From Heterodera schachtii (Eukaryota; Nematoda; Chromadorea; Rhabditida; Heteroderidae), in contig SIJG01000036.1 of the NCBI GenBank assembly GCA_023374025.1, positions 634,777 to 698,776 of the forward strand: a stretch of DNA of 64,000 nt. The letters are read 5' to 3'. The notes under the pieces are model-generated. The model was given only the letters and a program-made list of their open reading frames with translations, was not told the origin of the DNA and made no database searches. The translations under genes were made by a program, and so were the position numbers. Below are positions 51,355-61,904 of the stretch, piece after piece. The number at the start of each line of letters is the position of its first letter. Positions within the stretch are counted from its first letter, which is position 1.

Positions 51355-52533
51355 TTTTAAAATTTGTAAAAATATGTCTATGGGGTTTTCGGGGTCGCTG
51401 ATCACGAATATAACATCCTTTTCGAACAATTTCGGATCCCGGACCCGAATTCGAACAAAAAGTCGAGATCCAGAATTTTCAAAATTCTCACTTTTGTCCC
51501 TAAATTGATCAAAACAAGCTAAATTAGTCAAAAACCAACATCTAAAAATGATCATTGGTAATAATGTCGATGGTACCCCCCCTTTTTTGAAAAAGTTTTT
51601 TTTTTTGTTTTCAAAAGACATGAAAGCATTTTTCCTAGGGTTTTCGGGGTCGCTGATCATGAATCCGGCATCTATTTCGACCAATTGCGAACCACGGACC
51701 CGAATTCGAACAAAAGTTTGAAAATTCAAATTTTGCGAATTTCATATTTTAATTCAAAATGGTTTAAATAATTTTTTATTGAAGTATTAATGATTTTCTG
51801 ACTGATTCCGCGTATTTAGCCGGTTTTTAAGGAAAAATACAAATTTCAAAAAATTTGAATTTTCGAACTTTTGTTCGAATTCAGGCCCGGGGTTCGAAAT
51901 TGGTCGAAATAGATGCCGGATTCGTGATCAGCTGGGTACTTATGTGGTTTAGACCACATAAAAAAAAAATTTTTTTATATAAGGCATTATAAACATGCTT
52001 CAAGGGGTTTTCGGGGTCGCTAAGCACGAATCTGAACTCAGATTAATAAAATTACGAACCCCTAACCCCGAACTGAAGGCGACGGCAAAAAAAAACAATT
52101 ATTTTTTGAGAAAATTAAATTCGAAAAATGTTCGAATTCGCGCTTAGGGGTTCGAAATTTTATTAATCTGAGTTCAGATTCGTGCTTAGCGACCCCGAAA
52201 ACCCCTGGAAGCATGTTTATAATGCCATAAAACAAAAAATTTTTTTATGTGGTCTAAACCACATAAGTACCATCAGCTGCCCCGAAAACCTTTGGAAACA
52301 TTCTTTCATGTCTTTTGAAAACAAAAAAAAACTTTTTCAAAAAAGGGCGGTACGTACCATCGACAGTATTACCTGATCATTCTGTACAAGTACGGATTTA
52401 AAAGTAAATTTTGAATTTTCGACCTTTTGTTCGAATTCGGGTCCGGGATCCGAAATTGTTCGAAAAGAATGTTATATTCGTAAATCAGCGACCCCGAAAA
52501 CCCCATAAGACATGTTTTTACAAATTTTAAAAC
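51355..52533. repeat. Nested palindromic repeat, TCGCTGATCACGAAT family
   Basis: The outer arms (51355-51500 and about 52395-52533) share TTTTAAAATTTGTAAAAA and GGGTCGCTGATCACGAATAT. A second pair of arms (51540-51740 versus about 51845-51934 and 52280-52380) sits inside. The centre is interrupted by a separate 337-bp element (51935-52271). The family is the same as at 625-1087. Confidence 0.8.
51927..52279. mobile_element. 337-bp palindromic element inserted with 8-bp TSD ATCAGCTG
   Basis: ATCAGCTG occurs at 51927-51934 and again at 52272-52279. Between them, GGTACTTATGTGGTTTAGAC and its inverse GTCTAAACCACATAAGTACC form the ends, and the arms continue with GGGGTTTTCGGGGTCGCTAA / TTAGCGACCCCGAAAACCCC. 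It interrupts an arm of the surrounding palindrome, so it inserted later. GG ends with 8-bp duplications resemble Merlin or P-type elements, but the family is unproven. Confidence 0.75.
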
Positions 52534-52803
52534 ACCATCCCATCGCAATTTTTGCATAGGACCGAGGCGTGGTGAGCTTAGTTTTGACTTGTTCAAATTT
52601 AAAAATTTTTTCCCAGGACATTAAATTTGGATGACTAACAGTTGAATTAGTTTAAAAAGTGCGCATGAGAAGTGAAGTTGATAGAAATATTGTTTATACA
52701 ATTATAGGGCTTTTACTCCACATACAATACATAACACATAATATATGAATCACAACAAAGAATCATCCTACAGACATTACACAGTGATACATTATCTCCT
52801 CGA

Positions 52804-53534
52804 TCAGAACATCTTCTTCATCTTGTCCAATACGTTCGTCACGATAAGCAATTTGCGGATATGCTTCACGTACAAGTTGTGAGCGCCATAAGTTTGCGGA
52901 AGGGCCAAGTAGAGCAGGAAGACGGTCTTCAGAGGCACGTACAGCAGCAGAAGGCCATTGATAGAGCCAAAGAGATAGTCGAACTGGCAAAACTCGGCGA
53001 ACACGCACCAATAAACGAGCCACTGGGTGTATTCCGCTGAAAATTGTGGAATTGACATTGTACTCGAAGAGGGAAAGCACAGCTGGAAAACCCACATGTG
53101 TTCTGAGTGTTGAGGGTCAACAAGCTCGCGTACATTGGGTAGGCCACAGCTTAAACAAAGGGAAGCGATTGGCTAGGTAACAGAGGCGGCACAAAACGGA
53201 ACTCCCTCCTCAAAACGCACTGATAAGAGTAGAGAGAAACATATTGCCAGGGCAGAGCATCAACACGAGCAGCACAAGAGAGGAAGTGATGTAGAAGAGC
53301 TGAAACCGGGAAAAACAGTGTAAATTAAAAAAAAGAAACAGGAGATTGGGCTGGCTCCACCTTCTCACGTTCCATTCCGCTTATTTCTTCGGCCTTCTTG
53401 ATGAACGGATGTTCCAATTCGTTGAGCGTTTTCTGCAGCACCGGAAGCACGTCATTGAAGTCTTTGATGGGCACTTCGCGCAGCTGAACGCTCACACTAC
53501 TGGCAGAAGAAGTCGTCGATTCGTCAGAAGACAT
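52804..53534 (-). CDS. yop-1: REEP5/6, YOP-1/DP1 ER-tubule-shaping protein
   Basis: Reticulon-like hairpin membrane protein that curves ER tubules. Four exons in phase: 53361-53534, 53221-53299, 53096-53149 and 52804-53036; 179 aa (REEP5 is about 189). The N terminus is a soluble region with VLPVLQKTLNELEHPFIKKA. Hydrophobic segments follow: FYITSSLVLLVLMLCPG, then TVAYPMYASLLTLNTQNTSE (compare GYPAYISIKAIES in REEP5), YTQWLVYWCVFAEFCQFDYL, and YVPLKTVFLLYLALPQTYGA. The C terminus HNLYVKHIRKLL is typical. Introns are 61, 71 and 59 bp. It starts 573 bp from the divergent PMCA gene. Confidence 0.92.
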
Positions 53535-54107
53535 TGTTGCGCTTTGATTGTCAGCCCAATGCTCTTTAGTTTAATACAAATGAAAGTGAAAAAGTGACGA
53601 AAATCAATCCTATTTAAACACAATTTCCAACTCTTTTGTCTGTGTGTTAGGTAATAGGTCGGTATATAAATAGGTAAAATGCTAGTCAGACACACTTACA
53701 TAGGTATGTATTTAAATACAAGGTACCTATTATGTACTTTACAGAAACCATAAAAAAAATTTTATTTTTTAAATCGTTTATAGAAAATTTTTATAGAGGG
53801 TTTTTGGGGTCGCTGATCACGAATCTGACATCCATTTCGACCAAATTTGAATCCCGAACCCGTATTCGAACAAAAACTAGAAAATTCAAATTTTCAAAAA
53901 ATCATTTTATGGTGCGAAATAACTGGAATACGGGTTTGGGGTTCGAACTTGGTCGAATGGATGTCAGATTCGTGATCAGCAACCCCGAAAACTCCCTAGA
54001 AATTTTTTTGGAATTGCTGATGATTCGCATAAATACGATTCTGTGTAATTTTTGGTCCAAAATTTACCGAACCCTCCCCCAGCAGAAGGACAGCCACTCT
54101 CGACAGA
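53535..54107. promoter_or_regulatory. Divergent intergenic region between yop-1 and PMCA
   Basis: The 573 bp between two divergent start codons must contain both promoters or be downstream of spliced-leader sites. About 218 bp of it (53785-54002) is a palindrome of the TCGCTGATCACGAAT family. No core promoter motif could be assigned. Confidence 0.45.
53785..54002. repeat. Palindromic repeat upstream of PMCA
   Basis: GGGGTCGCTGATCACGAATC with TGACATCCATTTCGACCAA (left) pairs with TTGGTCGAATGGATGTCAGA and TTCGTGATCAGCAACCCC (right). It is a short member of the family at 625-1087. Confidence 0.85.
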
Positions 54108-57100
54108 ATGAGTCCCGATTCCGGGCATCGAGACTCTGCCGGAGTGTCGGGTGCCGGTGCCTTCGATATGACGATAGAAGGACTGCGGACATTGATGGAA
54201 TTTCGTGGAGGCGAAGCAGTGGAGAAAATAAGCACCGACTACGGAAACACTTTGGGCCTTTGCGAAAGACTCGCGACAGACCCAAACAACGGAATAGCGA
54301 ATACGCAGGACGAACTGAAGAGGTTGCCTTTGCTGACCATAGTCCGACAAACTCTTCTTTCTTTGACTTTTCCGATTATTCGGCCCTTTGTTGGCTTTTA
54401 AGCCCCAAAGTGCCGATGAAAATCCTCGTTTGATTGCCCAATCTTTTAAATTTTAAGGCCTCTGTGTGAATTAACCTTTGTAATTGGAATTTCAGGCGGA
54501 GGGATGCCTTCGGTGCCAATGAAATCCCTCCCCTCCCGCCAAAGTCTTTCTTTACGCTCGTCTGGGAGGCTCTCCAGGTCTGTCCGATGGCATTTCTTAA
54601 TGAGTCTTTTTGTCGGTCAATTTAGGACGTCACTCTGATCATTTTACTTAGTGCCGCAGTCGTTTCACTTGCCCTTTCATTTTATACTGGTAACTCCGGA
54701 TCGGAACTCGGAGGTTCGCTTTTCCATCATTTCCAAGCGTCGTCTTTCCTCAGGTGGAAAAGACGAAACTGAGCAGGAAGCGGGTTGGATCGAAGGTGCG
54801 GCCATTTTGATTTCGGTTGTTGTTGTCGTACTCGTCACGGCTTTGAATGATTACACAAAAGAGAGACAATTCAGAGGTTGGCCATCCCCGGGAAAGGCGG
54901 ACAAAAAATGAATTTAATTTGAATTTGAATTTAAGGATTGCAAGCGAAGATCGAAACGGAACACAAATTCGCAGTGATCCGCGGAGGAAAGCAGCTGCAA
55001 GTGGTGGTCAACGAGTTGGTGGTCGGAGACATTGCGCAAGTGAAATACGGTAATGATTTGCCGGAAAAAGCGGACGATGGCACTTTGACAAGCCGACCAT
55101 TGGCACTTTTACTCATTGACACTTTCCCTTGCTTCTTCAGGTGATTTGCTGCCCACCGATGGAGTGCTAATCCAAAGCAACGATTTGAAAATCGACGAGT
55201 CGTCGCTGACCGGCGAATCGGACCAAATCAAAAAGTCGGCCGAGCATGACCCAATGCTTCTCTCGGGAACTCATGGTCAGTGGTGCCCATTTTGTTGTTC
55301 GCACTTTCCTTTTAGTGATGGAAGGCAGCGGTCGGATGGTAATTACTGCGGTGGGAGTCAATTCGCAGACGGGAATTATCATGACACTTCTCGGCGCGGC
55401 AAAGTCGGCGATGGAAGACGAGCGGAAGGAGAAGCTGAGGGAGGAGAAGCGGACGAGGCGCAGGAGCAAAGCATCAGGTCAGTGGGAGCATTGGCCAATT
55501 GAGGAGAATGGTATTCGGGTGTGGCACCGTAACCGATTACGGTGGGACTTTGGCATTATTTCCACCATTTCCTTCTTTCGTGCCGAGTCTTTTCATAAAT
55601 TGGACAATTGGGCATTCTTCAACAAATAATTTATCATAATTTATGCTCGAAAGCAAAAAAATTATCATCGATAGTAAAAGTGTTATCCATTAGTCTGCAA
55701 AAAAAGGTTAATAGAGGAGAACCAATGGGTAGGCTATCAAGCTACTAACAATAAGAATGATGAGAAATGTTCTTTACGTATTTTACTCAAATTATGATAA
55801 ATTATTTGTTGAAAAAACGTCAAATTGGGAGCATTTTGCGAAACTTTCAACTTTCAATTAGCACCTTTTTTCTTTTTTTCTCTCTTTCATTTCTTCCGCT
55901 GATTCTCAAGCTAAGCAATTGATAGATTTTGCAGTTCGAATTCGACGTTCCATCCCTTATAACGGCTCATTGGACGGTAAATTCCTTAGTCTTTTCGTCT
56001 TTTCCCTCTGTATGGGCAGCTATAGGAAAGCTGTTTTGAAATGGATTGTTCATTTGTCTGTGGATTTCGTGTCCAGACATTTGTGCCTCTGTCCAAAATC
56101 TGGGAAAACTTACAGTTTTTCATTCTTGGAAGTCTTAAACAGCATTAATTTAAAAACAAATGTCCGAGGCGCAAATGTGGGGTAACCGTGGATTTTGACC
56201 TCATACTCAGAAACAATTCTTCGAAGTTTAAGGCTTTGTCAAATTGACAAAAGGGGCTGATTTAATTTTAATTGCATTACCCCAACAAAATTTCGGCCAA
56301 TTGGTCCTTTTGCCATCGTTTCGCTTCCCGTGCCTTTCCCCCCCCCCCCCACTTTTTTGTTGCCTTTTCTCGCTGTGTTTGGTGTTTCGACTTTTGCCTC
56401 TCTTTCTGTCCAATTGATTCGGTCCCCTTTTTCTGTTCATTTTGCTTTTTGTGAATGTTTCGTTCGCTTTTGGTAATGGTGGAAATAAACTGAAAACAAC
56501 AAATGATTAATTAATTAATTAATTAATTAGGCTTTTGTCCGCGTTGCTTCAAAGAATGTGCGTTTTAGACAAGCAGAAAATTTTGGCCGGTGTCTCTGAC
56601 GGCGACGGAGCCGTGGCGCAACACGCGCCGGACATTACGCTGGGGGAAGGGGCGAAGCCTTTGCTGGACGAGGAGGTGGAGGAAAGTGAGTGGAATTGGC
56701 ATTGGCCAATCGGATGTTTGGCATTCCGTCAATAAGCATTCCAATTATTACGATAAATTGACCAATTCGTCGTTCGTTTTGATTAATCCCCCCCCCCCCA
56801 CTTTTTTGATTTCCCTTTTTTATTGTTTTTCATTTGTTGTGCTTTCATTGTGTCCTTTCGCTTATTGGATAGTATGTACCAAAAACCTAAAAAAGAACAC
56901 TTTCAGACATCAAACTTGACGGTTACAATGGCGCAATCCCTCCGGGGTCGGCAGGAAGGGCCAAAGATGACTCGGAAGTTCAGCCGGCCAAGAAGGAACG
57001 GTCGGTGCTTCAAGCCAAGCTGACTCGGCTTGCCATTCAGATTGCTTATGCCGGTGTGTGAGGGGGGGGGGGGGGGCGACGGACCGGCGAAAGTGTCCCA

Positions 57101-59987
57101 TTTGAGGCTCTTTTGTTGCTGCTTGTACGGTGCTTATTTTGGGCATTCGCTTTTGCATCCAACACTACCTAATCGACCAAAAACCATTCGTTGTCGCCGA
57201 CTTTCGCTATTTCGTCAACTTTCTGATCATCGGCGTCACTGTTCTCGTCGTGGCAGTGCCGGAGGGATTGTCATTGGCTGTCACCCTTTCCCTGGCCTAT
57301 TCTGTGAAGAAAATGATGAAGGACAACAACTTGGTCAGACACCTCGATGCTTGTGAAACGATGGGAAATGCGACGAGCATTTGTTCGGACAAAACGGGGA
57401 CTTTGACCACCAACCGAATGTCGGTGGTGCAAAGCTATTTGAACGGTTCAAAAATCTCTTTGATTTTTGTAATCTAAACATTTAAGAGACGCATCATAAA
57501 GAAACGCCGAAATGGGAGCGGTTGGATGAGAAAACGCGCGCTTTGCTTGTCCATTGCATTTCCATCAACTCGAGTTATTCTACGCAAGTGCTGTCCCCCA
57601 AAAAAAGGGGCGAGCAAATGCAACAATTGGGCAATAAAACGGAGTGTGGACTGCTGGGCTTTGTGCTGGGGCTTGGCCAGAGTTACCAGGCCATTCGCGA
57701 TGCTTTTCCCGAAGAGCGCATTTTCAAAGTGTCCCTTCGATTTGCGCTTTTCTGACTTTTGTTTGTTTGAGGTGTACACTTTCAATTCCGTCCGGAAGTC
57801 AATGTCAACGGTCATCGAGCTGAAGAAGTACGGATACGATTCTTCAACCTTTGGTTACCGCGTGTTCAGCAAAGGGGCGTCCGAAATCATTCTGAAAAAG
57901 TTGGACGAGTGCTCCGCCGGAATTCGCTGATTGTTGTGCTCCCATTTTACAGATGCAAATGGATGCTCGGAAGAAACGGGCAATTGTCACAATTTGGCAG
58001 CAAAGATTTGGACCGTTTGGTGAAAGAAGTGATTGAGCCAATGGCATCCGACGGCCTAAGAACGATTTGTTTGGCCTACAAAGACTACATAACGGACGGA
58101 TCAGTACAAGTGGAGGAAAATCAGCTGGCATTTGGAGGCGAAATCGATTGGGACGACGAAAGTGCGGTCATTAGTGACTTAACAGTCGTCGCAATTGTGG
58201 GCATTCAGGACCCGGTCAGATCAGGTCTGCCTCTATCTGTCCATTTAGCTTCTTTAATTACCATCGTCCATTTCAGAGGTGCCTGAGGCAATTGCGAAAT
58301 GTAAGCATTCATTTGAAACATTGAAAGCACTGCTTAAGGCAAATCTGATGTACTATTTTTTTTTTTTGCTTAGGTCAACGGTCTGGGATTGTTGTCCGAA
58401 TGGTCACCGGCGACAACATAAACACGGCCCGGTCGATCGCGACTTCTTGTGGCATTTTGAAACCTGGAGAGGATTTCTTAGCGCTTGAGGGGAAGGAATT
58501 CAACGACCGGATCCGGGACGAGGACGGCGAAGTCTGCCAGGAGAAGTTGGACCAAGTCTGGCCGAAATTGCGTGTTTTGGCAAGGGCACAGCCGACGGAC
58601 AAATACATTCTGGTCAAAGGCATCATCGATAGCAAACTGAGCGCGAACCGCGAAGTTGTAGCAGTGACCGGGGACGGGTGAGTTTCGGTGGGTCGGTCCT
58701 GATCAAAGGGATGCTTAAGCACGAATGACGGGCCCGCTTTGAAGAAGGCGGACGTGGGATTTGCCATGGTTGGCCAATTAACCCCTACTAATTGGCATCC
58801 AACCCGCAAATCACTTAGGGAATCACCGGGACAGACGTCGCCAAAGAGGCGTCCGACATAATTCTCACGGACGACAATTTCGCTTCTATTGTCAAAGCAG
58901 TGATGTGGGGTCGGAATGTGTACGACTCCATCACCAAGTTCCTCCAATTCCAACTCACTGTCAATGTTGTGGCCGTAGTCGTCGCGTTCGTTGGGGCATG
59001 TGCCATTCGGGACACCCCTCTGAAGGTGACCGGACGGGCGTGGAATTCGTTCATTGGCATTGCCTAATTTTGAAGGCCGTTCAAATGCTGTGGGTCAACC
59101 TCATCATGGACACTTTGGCTTCTTTGTCTCTTGCCACTGAATTGCCAACGGAAGATTTGCTGAAGCGAAAGCCCTACGGGAGGACAAGGTTGGTCTTTTC
59201 ACTGCCGATTCATGACATTTTGTCCGTATTCCATGGCATTTTTACTTGTTTCAGTCCGTTGATTTCGCGCACAATGATGAAGAATATCATTGGCCATGCC
59301 GTTTACCAACTCACCGTGCTGTTTACGCTTATCTTCGCGGGTGCCTCCCTCTTCGGCATTACCACTGGTCTTTACGCTCCGCTCCATGCGCCGCCCTCGC
59401 AACACTTTACCATTGTGTTTAACACCTTTGTGATGATGACCCTCTTTAACGAGATCAATGCCAGAAAAATCCATGGAGAGAGGAACGTTTTTCAGGTGTG
59501 GCAGCTGATGGGAATTCCATTGGGCAGCCAAAGGATGAGTCAGTCATTTGAGTCGGGGGGGGGGGGAAGTTATTTGTTGAAATGAATGCCAACACTAAAA
59601 TTTTTTGGTGCTTTTCTCTCCATTTTTTGATGTTTTCCCCAGGGCATGTTCACTAATCCGATTTACTGCACCATTTGGGTGTTTACTCTCATCCTCCAAT
59701 TTGTTATCGTCCAATTCGGCGGTCGCTGGTTCGCTACTGCACCGCTGAAGTGGGAGCAATGGTTTTGGTGCTTGGCCTTTGGCGTCGGCTCTCTCCTCTG
59801 GGCGCAAGTGATTATTCCCTTCCCTCCGTTTGGTTTTTCACGGCTTTTCCTTCTTTAGGTGGTCATATCAATCCCAACCAAAGGCCTTCCGAAGAGTTTG
59901 ACCATTGGCGGTGGGGAGGTGGAGCCGGAGACCGCCAACAAATTGCGTGTGCATCCGATGAAAGTGACGAACGGCGGGAAAAAATGA
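54108..59987 (+). CDS. Plasma-membrane Ca2+-transporting ATPase (PMCA, P2B)
   Basis: Pumps Ca2+ out of the cytosol. Twenty-one exons join in phase: 54108-54322, 54496-54577, 54626-54689, 54754-54876, 54936-55049, 55141-55275, 55316-55477, 56569-56685, 56907-57053, 57107-57445, 57487-57728, 57772-57899, 57953-58224, 58277-58300 (24-nt microexon), 58374-58677, 58720-58768, 58819-59025, 59076-59188, 59255-59495, 59643-59807 and 59859-59987; 1123 aa. Signatures: [43 protein letters not shown], the phosphorylated Asp in [70 protein letters not shown], and [17 protein letters not shown]. It corresponds to mca-1/2/3 of C. elegans; which paralogue is unclear. After the last membrane segment only about 40 residues remain, with no calmodulin-binding helix in this splice form. 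A 1.1-kb intron lies at 55478-56568. Poly(A) signal AATAAA at 60053. Confidence 0.95.
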
Positions 59988-60052
59988 CAGCCGCATATAG
60001 TCGCATTTCGTTAATTGTAAAATGAATATTGTTTGAAAGCATTTTTTCTTCA

Positions 60053-60058
60053 AATAAA
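60053..60058 (+). terminator. Poly(A) signal AATAAA for the PMCA gene
   Basis: AATAAA lies 66 bp after the TGA of the Ca2+-ATPase model, a normal distance for a nematode 3' UTR. Confidence 0.55.
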
Positions 60059-60404
60059 AATATTAACAAAAGTCTCAAAAAATTGCTTTTAATTTTTTTT
60101 TAACACAAAATACAAACTAGGCAAAAAATTAATTCCCTTTGCTGGGAGGGTAACAAAATTGTGGAATCAACTCGATAAAGGGAAAATATGTACTTGACGG
60201 CCCAAAGACAAAACTCACAAAACCACTTATAGGTTTTCTCTTTTGCATAAATTAAATTTCGTCTTTTTATATTTTTGGCCCTGACCTCCAAACTGATCAG
60301 AAAAGAGTGATCAAAGTTCCCGAAAAATCGATAAAAATGACAAAATTTTTAAAAATTCATAAAAAATTTTAAAATAATGATAGAGTAATTAAACTTATTT
60401 TAAA

Positions 60405-61082
60405 CACAGCGGCCCAATTTTGGGCTCCCAGTACAATTATGCTTATTTTTTATTTAGTAATCAGAACGCCAAAACTTTGCAATGCTTAAATTTTCTTGGG
60501 ATTTTCCCTTGTAAAAATAGAAGAGCCGATCTCGAGTTAGAAAATATATTTTCAAAAAACAAAATAGATTTCGATAGAGTGGGTCAAAATACTGGACTAT
60601 GCAAAATTTCAAGAAGATTGGTCAATAGGAAAAAATTTTTTTCAAGGACAAAGTTTTTTCTTTTTCTCTCATTTTGGCGTACTATTTCCATGTCTCTAAC
60701 ATATAAAATAACACATGAATACTTTATTTGCCAATAAACAATTTTTTAAACTTTTGACTAACTTCTAAATATTCTTTAGAATTTTCCCTTCAAAATGAGC
60801 ATAAAATGGTTTTATTTGGTCTAGTATTCACCAAGTTATAAACTAAAAAAATTTCAAAAAAATCAGCGGTAAAACATAGTGTAACTCTTTGTTTTTGTAT
60901 TTTGTTCTTTTGGCGTTCTGTTTTTATTATTATTTTATTAATTTGTTTAAAAAAATTGAAATTTATACACAAACATAAGGAGGAATTGAACCTGAGCCCC
61001 TCTTTTTGGTGACTAACTCACAGACCACTAAGACGAAAAATCCAGCATACTTGTACTTGGAGCCCAAAATTGGGCCGCTGTG
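60405..61082. mobile_element. 678-bp non-autonomous TIR transposon, copy 2 (4-bp TSD TAAA)
   Basis: Ends CACAGCGGCCCAATTTTGGG and the reverse complement, with TAAA at 60401-60404 and 61083-61086. It is inverted relative to copy 1 (1411-2089): the tRNA-like segment lies near the right end on the minus strand here. The termini differ from copy 1 in a few bases (CGGCC versus CGAGT), so the copies have diverged. No transposase ORF. Confidence 0.85.
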
Positions 61083-61194
61083 TAAAATGATCAGCAAACA
61101 TATCTCTATCAAATAGCATCATAAAACAAATTTAAATAACTGCATAAAAATATTCTAGGAGGAGTAATACTTTGAAAAAAATTCAAAATAATTT

Positions 61195-61250
61195 ACCATC
61201 TGTCTGGCGGATCCGAACCCACGACAATGGGCAATAAGATGTAAGAGAGA
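61195..61250 (-). other. tRNA-like relic next to the transposon
   Basis: On the minus strand, ATTGTCGTGGGTTCGGATCC followed by GCC resembles a tRNA T-arm with box B, preceded by ACATCTTATTGCCCA. The T-stem pairs imperfectly and no acceptor stem is visible, so it is not called as a tRNA. It could be a SINE fragment. Confidence 0.3.
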
Positions 61251-61734
61251 AAAAAATCCTTTTTTTTTTTGCTGGCATTTTCATTTGATCACTTTTTTCT
61301 GATCATTTTTGGCGCTGGGGCCAAAAAAAACCAAAAATTGTCAATAGTAAATCGACCATGCTCACACGATAGGTGTTTTTAAAGTGATTTGAACACTTAC
61401 AGTTCGAAATGTTCCACTGTGAGCTCAGATTTTGCAAAATCATTGATTTTATCAATAAATGTTTCTCAAAGTACATCATTTTTCAAAAAAAATTTTTTGT
61501 ATAAATTTCTTTGCAAGAATTTGGGGTAAAAAAATGCATAATCATGAATCTGATTAAGATATCGAAAAAAATAAACTTGACTTCTCCGGACAATCAATAT
61601 CATTCGAAAGCTCTTTTTTAGCTCTACAACATCCGGCGCTACTTAAAAAGAGCACTCTTTTGTTGAAAATGTTTGCACTTTTTTTGGTCTTATTTTTTTC
61701 AATTTTTTTCGGTTTAAAAGGTCCTGAAACCAAG

Positions 61735-61810
61735 TACCCGAGGGTTTTCGAGGTCGCTGATCACGAATATGACAATTATTTCGACCAATTCCGAACCCAA
61801 ATTCGACATT
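61735..61810 (+). repeat. Single arm of the TCGCTGATCACGAAT repeat family
   Basis: GAGGTCGCTGATCACGAATA, then TTATTTCGACCAATTCCGAACC, matches one arm of the palindromes at 625-1087 and 53785-54002, without a facing arm. Confidence 0.7.
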
Positions 61811-61904
61811 CGAAATTCCAATTTTTGAAAACATAGAAAATAAGACAAAAAAAGTGCAAAAAATTTTCAAAAGATCGCTCGTTTTTATGTAGTGCCGGCA
61901 AAAT

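Noticed and set aside
51247..51729. 160-codon minus-strand ORF in the nested palindrome
   Set aside because: Made of repeat-family arms; similar frames appear wherever the repeat occurs.
55919..56185. An additional coding exon in the 1.1-kb PMCA intron
   Set aside because: The frame shows no PMCA similarity, and the exons ending 55477 and starting 56569 join directly in phase.
61195..61250. A tRNA gene next to the transposon
   Set aside because: Box B-like sequence only; T-stem and acceptor stem do not pair.
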